Below the pieces are notes generated by a model that was not told the origin of the DNA, ran no database searches, and saw only the letters and a program-made list of their open reading frames with translations. Made by a program: the position numbers and the translations under genes. From NCBI GenBank assembly GCA_028293125.1, contig JAQGPJ010000019.1, positions 1 to 32,300 of the forward strand: DNA of 32,300 nt. Reading direction: 5' to 3'. Positions 25,666 through 32,300 of the stretch are shown here, piece after piece; position 1 is the stretch's first letter, and every line of letters begins with the position of its first letter. The stretch is from Verrucomicrobiales bacterium (GTDB taxonomy: Bacteria > Verrucomicrobiota > Verrucomicrobiia > Verrucomicrobiales > V1-33).

Positions 25666-26339
25666 AGAGGATTTCCCAGCACGTAGCCCAGCCCCTTCAC
25701 GGTGTGCAGCAGTTTCGGCCCGGCTCCGCTGTCGATTTTTTCCCGCAGCCGCCGGATGTTGACCTCCACGATATTCGTGCCGGGATCAAACTGATACCCC
25801 CAGGCCTCGGACAGCAGCCGGGAGCGCGGGCAAATTTCCTGGGCATGGCGCATCAGGCATTCAAGAAGCCGGAACTCCTGGGGAGCCAGCGCTATTTTTT
25901 CCTTGCCGCGCCGCACCACATGCAGGGCAAGGTCCATTTGCAGGTCCTTCACCTCCAGCAGGGTTTTGGAATCAGCGGCGCGTCTGGTCAGTGCCCGGAG
26001 GCGGGCCACCACTTCCGTCGTGGCGAAAGGTTTGGGCAGATAATCATCCGCTCCCGCATCCAGCCCCTCAACCCGTTCCGTCATTTCCCCTCTGGCCGAG
26101 AGCATCAGCACCGGCACCGGGCAGTTCAGGCTCCGCAGCTGACGGACAAGGCTCAGGCCGTCGCATCCCGGCAGCATGACATCCAGGACCACCGCGTCCC
26201 AGGAGTTTTTCAAAATGAGATCCAGAGCCTCTGTTCCGTTTCTGGAATACATGACGTCATATCCGGCGCCCGTGATGGCGCTGCCCAGCAGCAGTGCCGT
26301 CTTGCGCTCGTCCTCCACGATCAGAATCCGTTTCGCCAT
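25662..26339 (-). CDS. OmpR/PhoB family response regulator
   Basis: A 225-residue regulator. The receiver domain starts MAKRILIVEDERKTA, with phospho-acceptor Asp53 in VVLDVMLPGCDG, the Thr/Ser switch in LMLSARG, and the KPF lysine. The C-terminal OmpR winged helix includes LAPQEFRLLECLMRHAQEI, the recognition-helix region TNIVEVNIRRLREKID, and the wing LHTVKGLGYVL. ATG 26339 is chosen over ATG 26375 because the family begins with M-x-x-ILIVED; the extra 12 codons upstream would extend into the divergent operon's leader. It is the first gene of a two-gene unit with the sensor kinase. It probably binds DNA as a dimer at direct repeats; none is obvious in the adjacent 88-base spacer by eye. Confidence 0.96.
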   Translation of the reverse strand: MAKRILIVEDERKTALLLGSAITGAGYDVMYSRNGTEALDLILKNSWDAVVLDVMLPGCDGLSLVRQLRSLNCPVPVLMLSARGEMTERVEGLDAGADDYLPKPFATTEVVARLRALTRRAADSKTLLEVKDLQMDLALHVVRRGKEKIALAPQEFRLLECLMRHAQEICPRSRLLSEAWGYQFDPGTNIVEVNIRRLREKIDSGAGPKLLHTVKGLGYVLGNPL

Positions 26340-26427
26340 ATCATTCGGTGGGGTGTTGGAAAGGGGAGCGGACACGGATTACAGCACTGTCATTTGCCAG
26401 GACCAATCCCTGAGGGAAGCCTTTTGC
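26340..26427. promoter_or_regulatory. 88-base divergent region between the response regulator and the polyketide operon
   Basis: Promoters for both the two-component system and the radical SAM operon must lie in or very near this spacer. It contains a G-rich stretch (26347-26372) and, before the plus-strand GTG start, GAGGGAAG (26412-26419), which may act as a Shine-Dalgarno site. No consensus sigma-70 pair stands out. Confidence 0.4.
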
Positions 26428-27885
26428 GTGCTCAATCCGCCGCCGCCCTCCACTCTTTCCCAACGGGTGCTGTTTCTCAATGCCAATGAGACCACCCGTC
26501 CCTACCGCGTGGCACCGCTGGGATTGGCGTTTGTGGCTTCGGCCACAAGGGCAGCCGGACACCATGTCCGTTTCACCGACTGGCCGACAGGAAAACGGGA
26601 CCGGAAGGCTTTGCGGAAAACGGTGCGTGAATGGCCGGTGGATATTCTGGCGGTGGGATTGCGCAATCTGGACAACTCGGATTACCACTCCTTTGAAAGC
26701 TATCTGCACCGTCCCGCTCAGCTGCTGGCGGAGCTGCGGAGGGAGCGTCCGGCAATGAGAATCATCCTCGGAGGACCGGCGGCCACTGTGGACCCGGGGA
26801 CCGTTCTGCGGATCTGCCAGCCGGACCATATCATTCTCGGCGAGGGGGAGGAAAGCTTTCCCCAGGTCATTGCCAGAATGCTGGCGGGAGAGAAACTGCC
26901 GGAAATCATCGGCGCGGACATGGCAAATACCCAGCCCTTCCGGGTGGCCGTGACCCACGATATTCCCGCGCCTCTGCTGCACGGGTGGCTTCCAAGGCTG
27001 CGGCCCTACCTGCGCGGCGATGCCGGTTACCCGCTCCAGACGAAACGTGGCTGCCCGCTGAAATGCAGCTACTGCACTTACGGCCGTATTGAGGGAGCCA
27101 AATACCGGTTTCTCAATCCGGAAGCCATTGCGGACGAGGTGGCCGGTGCCATGGCCCGGGGTGTCCGGGACTTTGAGTTTGTGGACAGCACCTTCAATCT
27201 TCCGCCGCGTCACGCGATGGAGGTGCTGGCGGTTCTGGAGCGCCGGGGGCTGAAGGCGAACTTCGTCGGCACCGGGCTGAATCCCTGCAGGCTGCCGGAC
27301 GAACTGCTGGCGGCCATGCGCCGCACCGGCTTCCGCAGCGTGATCCTGACCGCTGAGAGCGCGTCCGACACCATGCTCAGAAGTTACGCCAAAAACTACA
27401 CCCGGCGCGGACTGCATGAAACCGTGGCCAAACTTTCGCGGCATGGACTGCGTGCTCTGTGGGTTTTCCTCGTGGGAGGGCCGGGGGAAACACCGGAGAC
27501 CATTGAGGAGACCCTGTCGTTCATCGCACAGCAAATCCGCCCGCCGGATGCGGTGTACATCACCAGCGGGATCCGGATTTATCCCGGCAGCCCCATCGGC
27601 GCTGAAGTGAACGCCGGGATGTGGGCGAGGGAAAATCTCCGGACACGGGGAGATGACTCCCATCTGGAATTTTTCTACTCGAAGGACACTCCGCCGGACT
27701 GGCTGGAGCAGCGTCTGCGGACCTTCCAGCGGGCGCATCCGCATGTCATGCTTTCCTGCGAGGGCCACGGGGCGGCGGTGGAGAACGCGCTGCGCATCTT
27801 GCCTTACCTGCCGCTGCGGAAGCCTTACTGGCAATACCTGCCGGCCCTGAACCGGATCAAACGTCTCCTGCCGTTTCTCAACTGA
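26428..27885 (+). CDS. B12-binding-domain radical SAM enzyme
   Basis: A 485-residue class B type radical SAM protein. The N-terminal part (VLFLNANETTRPYRVAPLGL, LGGPAATVDPG, ILGEGEESFPQVI) has the Rossmann-like cobalamin-binding domain pattern, although it lacks an obvious DxHxxG and so may bind no B12. The radical SAM core follows: the iron-sulphur cluster cysteines are Cys209, Cys213 and Cys216 in KRGCPLKCSYCTYG, with later core strands EFVDSTFNLP and ESASD and the glycine-rich VGGPGETPETIEET. Members do methylations, ring formations and other radical changes on lipids, tetrapyrroles and natural products. The start is uncertain: the frame is open from 26176 but that part is antisense to the response regulator. 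GTG 26428 has a GAGGGAAG site upstream; GTG 26467 is the alternative. It is the first gene of the polyketide operon, with yceI 7 bases downstream. Confidence 0.88.
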   Translation: MLNPPPPSTLSQRVLFLNANETTRPYRVAPLGLAFVASATRAAGHHVRFTDWPTGKRDRKALRKTVREWPVDILAVGLRNLDNSDYHSFESYLHRPAQLLAELRRERPAMRIILGGPAATVDPGTVLRICQPDHIILGEGEESFPQVIARMLAGEKLPEIIGADMANTQPFRVAVTHDIPAPLLHGWLPRLRPYLRGDAGYPLQTKRGCPLKCSYCTYGRIEGAKYRFLNPEAIADEVAGAMARGVRDFEFVDSTFNLPPRHAMEVLAVLERRGLKANFVGTGLNPCRLPDELLAAMRRTGFRSVILTAESASDTMLRSYAKNYTRRGLHETVAKLSRHGLRALWVFLVGGPGETPETIEETLSFIAQQIRPPDAVYITSGIRIYPGSPIGAEVNAGMWARENLRTRGDDSHLEFFYSKDTPPDWLEQRLRTFQRAHPHVMLSCEGHGAAVENALRILPYLPLRKPYWQYLPALNRIKRLLPFLN

Positions 27886-27892
27886 ACCCATC

Positions 27893-28489
27893 ATGCGAAT
27901 TCCACCTATAATTTTACTTCTGGCGGTTCTTGCCGCGGGATTCACCACCGCTCCGGCCGCCTCTGCCCCCGTCCAGCCGCCAGGAACCTGGACAGGCAGT
28001 TGCGATGTCTCGTTTCATGGAACCTCCACCCTGCATGATTTCGACGGTACAGTGAGGGCGGTGCCGCTGGAGGTGAAGGTGGAGCCGGATAAAAGCGGTC
28101 CCGTGGTGTCCGTCGCGGCCAGAGTCACGGTGGCGGACATGAGAACGGGTGACGATGGCCGCGACGCCAAAATGCGGTCCATGTTCCAGTCCTCCTCCTT
28201 CCCTCAGCTGGAGGTGAAAGTGGAAAAAGCCCCGGTGTCCCAAGCCCGGCCGACCGCTGGCGGCGCAGCGGGCACGCTGCCCGTGAAACTGATCATCGCG
28301 GGCAACGCGGCGGCGGTGAGCGGCCGCGTCACGGATTTGAAGGAGACGGCGGACAGCGTGTCCTTCACACTGAGTTTTCCGGTTTCGCTGGCCGCCTGCA
28401 AACTGAAACCGCCCAGTGTGGCAGGCCTTATCCGGGTGGGCGATGAGGTCACGGTGAAGTCATGGGTGTCCCTGAAACGCAAAAAATGA
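27893..28489 (+). CDS. Secreted YceI-like lipid-binding protein
   Basis: A 198-residue exported protein with a signal peptide (MRIPPIILLLAVLAAGF, likely cleavage after the ASA near residue 24). The mature part has the YceI pattern: a first beta strand with GTSTLHDFDGT, then a run of alternating hydrophobic strands, M-R-x-M-F-QSSSFPQLEVKV, and a final hydrophobic strand pair. YceI proteins are lipocalin-like barrels; structures of relatives contain a polyisoprenoid or long fatty-acid-like chain, so they are thought to carry or store amphipathic lipids in the periplasm. Its stop overlaps the ATG of the downstream FAD/polyketide synthase gene (ATGA), and the radical SAM gene ends 7 bases upstream. 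This tight packing suggests that it handles the product of those enzymes. The product link is inference. Confidence 0.85.
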   Translation: MRIPPIILLLAVLAAGFTTAPAASAPVQPPGTWTGSCDVSFHGTSTLHDFDGTVRAVPLEVKVEPDKSGPVVSVAARVTVADMRTGDDGRDAKMRSMFQSSSFPQLEVKVEKAPVSQARPTAGGAAGTLPVKLIIAGNAAAVSGRVTDLKETADSVSFTLSFPVSLAACKLKPPSVAGLIRVGDEVTVKSWVSLKRKK

Positions 28490-30831
28490 AACGTGTGGAT
28501 ATTGTCATGGTGGGGGGCGGACCAGCCGGCGGCATGATGGCTTGGAGCGCCGCGCGGGCCGGGTTTTCCGTGATCCTGCTGGAAGCTGGCGCGGTGCTTC
28601 CGGAAAGGGTCTGCGGCGCGTATCTGTGCCCGGCCGGCGTGCGGCTGCTGGCGGAGCTGGGTCTGCTGGAGCGGTTGACGGCGGGATGCCGTGAACTGCT
28701 CGGCATGATCATGGTTTCGCCGGAGGGCCGCCGCGTGCAGGCGGGTTTTCCGGCGGATGGCGGCGCCATCACCCACGGTCTGGCGCTGGACCGTCCGGGC
28801 TTTGACCGGCGCTGGCTGGAGCTGGCCCGCGGGGCGGGAGCCGAAGTGCGGATGGGTGCGCGGGTGATGCGTATGCATCATGCCGCCGGGGATGGAGCGT
28901 GGCGGGTGGGGACAGCGGATGGGCGGGAAATCCACGCGGAACTGCTGGTGGGCGCGGACGGGCGGAAGTCTTTTGTGGCCCGTCATTTAGGGGTCCTCCA
29001 AGCCCCCAAACGCATTCGGGCCGCCGCTCATTTGGATGTGGCCCCCCTGCAGCCGCTGCCGCCGTTCGGGCAGATGCATGTGTTCGCGGACGGCAGTTAC
29101 GCCGGCCTCAATCCCCTCGCCTCCGACCGCGTGAATGTCTCCTTTGTCTGTCATCCCGAAGCGCTCCGGGATCACGGTGCCGCTGAATGGCTGAACAGCC
29201 GCCTGCGCGGCACCCTCCTCGGCGAACAAATCCCGGTTCTGGACAGCAACGCCAAATTCGGCATCACCTTTCCCGCAACCTCCTCCGTGAGCGCCGTCGC
29301 CACCGGGAATGCCGCTTTGATAGGCGACGCCTCGGGATTCATTGATCCTCTGACCGGCGAGGGGATTTACAATGCGCTCTGGACCGCCCAGGCATTGGCT
29401 GCCGCATTGGAGAAAAACCGGGGTAACCTTTCCGCCGCACTTCGCCAGTACACCGGCATCCGGTGGCGGACCCAATGGGCAAAGGCCGCGCTTTCCCATG
29501 TTTTCCAAGGTGTCATCCGCCGTCCCGTGATGGCCAACAGCGTGCTGCGGCTGCTGGCCCGCCGGCAGGGAGTGGCGGATGCCTTTATCGGCATCATCGG
29601 CAACACCCATTCCCCCGCCCGGGGATTCGCGAAAATGATCCGCGAAGCTCTCCGAAGCCGCTCCGATGGCGACGCCCATGGTTCCTCCCCCCATCCCCGC
29701 ATGTCCGCCCACATCAATCACATCGCCTGCGCGTCACCGCTGAATAACCAGCAGGCCGCATTCCTCGAGTCCCTGCCGCACTGGGTGGGTCCGCCCGCCA
29801 TCGTGGAAAAACTGCGGCAGGTCGCGGCCAACAGCGGCATCCGGAGCCGGCACAGTGTTCTGGAGTCGCCATTTGGCCCCCCCGGCAGTGGCGCGTTTTA
29901 TTCCTACGGGCAATTTCCCGGAACACAGGCCCGCATGGAGGCCTACCGCCGCTATGCGCCGCCTCTGGCGTTCGAGGCCGTGAGGAGGCTGCAGGCGGAA
30001 GCCGGTCCCGCCGCCGCGCAGCCCACGCATCTGATCGTCACATCCTGCACGGGATTCTACGCGCCGTCGCTGGATATTGATATTGTGAGGGAATTCAGTT
30101 TCTCCCCGACCGTCAAACGCACCCTCATCGGCTTCATGGGCTGCCATGCGGGACTTGTGGGCCTGCGCACGGCCTCGGATATCGTGAATGCCGATCCCGC
30201 CGCCACTGTGATGGTCGTGAATCTGGAACTCTGCTCGCTGCACCTTCAGCAGACCCTCCTCATGGACCGGCTGATTTCGTTTCTCCTGTTCGCGGACGGC
30301 GCGGCGGCCAGTCTGGTCACTTCGAAACCGGAGGGCCTGCGCATCGACGGCGCCTGGAGTCATGCCAGTCTGGAGGATTCGGAGCGCATGGCCTGGAATA
30401 TTGAGGACAGCGGCTTCGCCATGACTCTCGACGCCCGGCTTCCCATCCGCATCCGGCAGTTTCTCTCACGGCATGCGGAATACGGCAGTCCCGCAACAAC
30501 GGGTCCTGCGGACCCTGAAACCCTCTGGGCCGTACATCCGGGGGGCCGCCTCATCCTGGACAGCGTGCAGGACGCCTTTGGCCTGAGTGATGCCCGGATG
30601 GCGCCCTCCCGCCGTGTGCTCAGGGAATACGGCAACATGTCCTCCGCCAGCGTGCTTTTCTCCCTGCGGGAGCATTTGCTGGCCGCGGATGCCGTGTCCC
30701 GTCCCGGACGGGCTCTGGCTTTCGGGCCCGGCCTGACCATTGAGGGGGTCAATTTCACTAAAATCCCCAAGCCCGTGCGGATAAAGGCACGACCCGCCCG
30801 CCAGGAGTCAGCCGTGGAAATCACAGCATAG
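28486..30831 (+). CDS. Fusion of FAD-dependent oxidoreductase and type III polyketide synthase
   Basis: One uninterrupted frame of 781 codons. Residues 1 to about 390 are a geranylgeranyl-reductase-like FAD enzyme: VGGGPAGG (9-16), PERVCGAYLCP near the substrate/FAD site, VGADGRKSFVARHLG, and the second FAD motif ALIGDASGFIDPLTGEG. A hydrophilic linker (about 391-405, Ser/His/Pro-rich) leads to residues 406-781, a complete type III polyketide synthase (chalcone-synthase fold). The catalytic triad is Cys553 (GFMGCHAGL), His684 (WAVHPGGRLILD) and Asn717 (LREYGNMSSASVLF); LLFADGAAASLV and the C-terminal GPGLTIEG are also typical. Such synthases extend acyl-CoA starters with malonyl-CoA to give alkylpyrones, resorcinols or similar rings; the FAD part could reduce or hydroxylate the product. 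The start ATG overlaps the yceI stop. An internal ATG at 29701 could also give a stand-alone synthase, but it has no Shine-Dalgarno site. Substrates are unknown. Confidence 0.93.
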   Translation: MKRVDIVMVGGGPAGGMMAWSAARAGFSVILLEAGAVLPERVCGAYLCPAGVRLLAELGLLERLTAGCRELLGMIMVSPEGRRVQAGFPADGGAITHGLALDRPGFDRRWLELARGAGAEVRMGARVMRMHHAAGDGAWRVGTADGREIHAELLVGADGRKSFVARHLGVLQAPKRIRAAAHLDVAPLQPLPPFGQMHVFADGSYAGLNPLASDRVNVSFVCHPEALRDHGAAEWLNSRLRGTLLGEQIPVLDSNAKFGITFPATSSVSAVATGNAALIGDASGFIDPLTGEGIYNALWTAQALAAALEKNRGNLSAALRQYTGIRWRTQWAKAALSHVFQGVIRRPVMANSVLRLLARRQGVADAFIGIIGNTHSPARGFAKMIREALRSRSDGDAHGSSPHPRMSAHINHIACASPLNNQQAAFLESLPHWVGPPAIVEKLRQVAANSGIRSRHSVLESPFGPPGSGAFYSYGQFPGTQARMEAYRRYAPPLAFEAVRRLQAEAGPAAAQPTHLIVTSCTGFYAPSLDIDIVREFSFSPTVKRTLIGFMGCHAGLVGLRTASDIVNADPAATVMVVNLELCSLHLQQTLLMDRLISFLLFADGAAASLVTSKPEGLRIDGAWSHASLEDSERMAWNIEDSGFAMTLDARLPIRIRQFLSRHAEYGSPATTGPADPETLWAVHPGGRLILDSVQDAFGLSDARMAPSRRVLREYGNMSSASVLFSLREHLLAADAVSRPGRALAFGPGLTIEGVNFTKIPKPVRIKARPARQESAVEITA

Positions 30832-31222
30832 TCAGTCGGATGGCCGTCTTTGATCATCAGCACTCAAAACCCTATGCCCATGCCCATGACACTGGCAAAA
30901 CAGGGCCTTCCAACGGTGTGGGCACAAATTCCCACCTGTTTCACCGCTCCAAAATGAAAAATCTCCCGCATCGCGCATGGGGTTCATTGCTTGAAAATCC
31001 GATGGAGACTGATGACGGGATCCAATCTCAATCAATCATCCAAACTATCATATATTTTGAAGAAAATGACTGATTTGTTACTATAATTTTCTTCCCCTTC
31101 ATCCATGAGTGGATTAAGATCCGACCTATAACGTTTCCGGACGTGAACCGTATTTAATAGTTATAAAAACCGCCGTTAACTCCTGGCTTAGTCCCGTCCC
31201 CCACACCCTATCCGCAGTCCCC
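30832..31222. other. AT-rich intergenic region before the DUF3570 gene
   Basis: These 391 bases are clearly more AT-rich than their surroundings, most of all at 31010-31175. There is a weak hairpin (30918-30922 with 30931-30935) after the polyketide synthase gene, without a proper T tract. The small open frames look spurious. The region probably holds the leader and promoter of the DUF3570 gene. Confidence 0.5.
31057..31087 (+). promoter_or_regulatory. Candidate sigma-70 promoter for the DUF3570 gene
   Basis: A perfect TATAAT lies at 31082-31087 with TTGAAG at 31057-31062 as a partial -35 box. The spacing of 19 bases is longer than ideal. If used, the leader would be about 130 bases. It is the only perfect -10 hexamer I noticed in the window, and it lies in its most AT-rich part. 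Confidence 0.4.
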
Positions 31223-32230
31223 GTGAAACGCCGCCATCCCCTTCTCCTCGCCAGCCTGTTCGTGCCCGGAACCCGGACCGTTGCGGAAGCCTTTCCCCAG
31301 GACTACGATTACAGCTATCAGCTTTATCAGGAGGACGATGACCGGATCAGGGTTCAGTCCCATTACGTCCGCGCGAAGCTGGATATTCTGGATGGAACCA
31401 GTTTCCGGTTTCAGTATCTCAACGACACCATCTCCGGAGCCTCGCCGACCGGCGCGCTTCCCGGAGGCTCCCAGCCTTTCCTCGCGGATGTGGAGGATGT
31501 GCGGACGGGGATCCTGGGGGCGCTCGCGCAGCAGATCGGAAACCACCGGGTGGAGCTCGAGCTGTCATACAGCGAGGAGCATGACTATATTTCCCGGGGT
31601 TACACGCTGACCGACGCCGTGGATTTGAACCAGAAAAACACCACTCTGACCTTCGGGGTGAATTATCTGGACGACACCGTGGAGGTGCCGATTCTGGGCG
31701 ACAAGGGCAAGGAGAGTCTGGATTTCTTCGGCGGCGTGTCCCAGATCCTGGGTAAAAACACCGTGGTCTCCGGCAATGTCACACTGGGATACAGCAACGG
31801 TTATCTCAATGATCCCTACAAAGTGGTGCAGCGGGACGAAATACTGCATACCCCGGACATCTCCATCGACGCCGGGGATGGAACTTTCATCGTGATCCCG
31901 GGAGTGGATGTTCCGGTGGTCAACATCTACCGGGAAAACCGTCCCGACACCCGTTTCCGGCAGGTGTATCAGCTGGAGGGGAAACATTATTTTGAAACAC
32001 CGGGAGCCACCGTGGATCTTCTGGGCCGCCTCACGCACGATGATTATGGCATCACTTCGGAAATGGCTCAATTTGAATGGCGTCAGGAACTGGGTCCGCA
32101 TATTCAATTGATTCCTTTTGTCCGTTATTATCATCAGAATGCCGCCGACTTTTTTGTCAACAGCCTGAACAAACTGAAAATAGGCACGCCTGCGGATGGC
32201 GGTTTCAAGTTCCAAGCCGAACGGGGATGA
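31223..32230 (+). CDS. DUF3570 family outer-membrane protein, apparently truncated
   Basis: A 335-residue protein with a signal-peptide-like start (KRRHPLLLASLFVPG) and the beta-barrel pattern of DUF3570: the opening DYSYQLYQEDDDRIRVQSHY, then alternating aromatic strands, DVEDVRTGILGALAQQ, RGYTLTDAVDLNQKNTTLTFG, RPDTRFRQVYQLEGKHYFE and FVRYYHQNAADFF. Family members are usually about 400 residues, with several more barrel strands after the AADF motif and an aromatic last residue. Here the protein stops 25 residues after AADF with a hydrophilic end (FQAERG), so the last strands are missing. An imperfect inverted repeat begins 8 bases after the stop, which suggests an insertion or rearrangement. 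The start is GTG 31223; no strong Shine-Dalgarno site. Function of the family is unknown; it is thought to sit in the outer membrane. Confidence 0.8.
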   Translation: MKRRHPLLLASLFVPGTRTVAEAFPQDYDYSYQLYQEDDDRIRVQSHYVRAKLDILDGTSFRFQYLNDTISGASPTGALPGGSQPFLADVEDVRTGILGALAQQIGNHRVELELSYSEEHDYISRGYTLTDAVDLNQKNTTLTFGVNYLDDTVEVPILGDKGKESLDFFGGVSQILGKNTVVSGNVTLGYSNGYLNDPYKVVQRDEILHTPDISIDAGDGTFIVIPGVDVPVVNIYRENRPDTRFRQVYQLEGKHYFETPGATVDLLGRLTHDDYGITSEMAQFEWRQELGPHIQLIPFVRYYHQNAADFFVNSLNKLKIGTPADGGFKFQAERG

Positions 32231-32237
32231 CATGAGA

Positions 32238-32298
32238 GTGTCCGCAGGTGAAGGGAGTGGTGACCAAACCTATCCCCCCTTTGAAAACCTACGGACAC
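32238..32298. repeat. Imperfect inverted repeat at the window edge
   Basis: GTGTCCGCAGGT (32238-32249) and ACCTACGGACAC (32287-32298) are inverted copies with one mismatch in 12, separated by 37 bases. The outward ends read as GAGTGTCCG and, on the other strand, AGGTGTCCG. It lies just after the early stop of the DUF3570 gene. It may be a small palindromic element or the end of a mobile element that continues beyond the window. Confidence 0.5.
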
Positions 32299-32300
32299 CT

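Noticed and set aside
30840-31073. 77-codon open frame after the polyketide synthase gene
   Set aside because: Composition is not protein-like (His/Pro/Ser-rich then a short AT-driven tail), it has no Shine-Dalgarno site, and it falls in the AT-rich intergenic region.

Overview
The window looks like chromosomal DNA from a Verrucomicrobiota bacterium of the Prosthecobacter/Verrucomicrobium/Luteolibacter kind. The reasons are the large secreted beta-propeller/HEAT/cytochrome c protein of the 'PVC-type CxxCH' class (21180-24110), a DUF3570 outer-membrane protein, GC-rich sequence, starts with weak or absent Shine-Dalgarno sites, and short decayed fragments of protein families that I associate with that phylum. 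No tRNA, rRNA, CRISPR array or complete transposon is visible.

Left part (1-9139). A tightly packed minus-strand operon runs from 5902 to beyond base 1: a double-domain KaiC-like ATPase, a 1231-residue PAS/GAF hybrid histidine kinase (ATGA overlap), a KefF-type flavodoxin-fold quinone reductase, and probably one more gene starting at base 13. Divergent from it is der (ribosome-assembly GTPase) with a long basic low-complexity tail, followed by a GYF_2/RDD membrane protein.

Centre (9140-21100). This part is mostly housekeeping. It holds an RlmM-like 23S rRNA 2'-O-methyltransferase, an AI-2E family permease with a large cytoplasmic C-terminal domain, carboxynorspermidine decarboxylase (nspC), argC-argJ, an M29 aminopeptidase with a clear terminator, a PfkB sugar kinase, and two tandem PhoU paralogues. 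A frameshifted C-terminal remnant of a surface-type protein lies between the aminopeptidase and the kinase.

Right part (21101-32300). The PVC cytochrome gene ends in a strong terminator and is followed by the stop-interrupted C-terminus of an ATP-binding/Fic-type winged-helix protein. Then comes a two-component system on the minus strand. Divergent from it, only 88 bases away, is a compact three-gene operon: a B12-type radical SAM enzyme, a secreted YceI-like (polyisoprenoid-binding fold) protein, and one continuous 781-codon gene that joins a geranylgeranyl-reductase-like FAD oxidoreductase to a complete type III polyketide synthase (Cys553/His684/Asn717 triad). I infer a biosynthetic locus for a reduced or modified long-chain polyketide lipid, possibly controlled by the adjacent two-component system. 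It is the best candidate for an undescribed system here. The window ends in a DUF3570 gene that appears cut short next to an imperfect inverted repeat.
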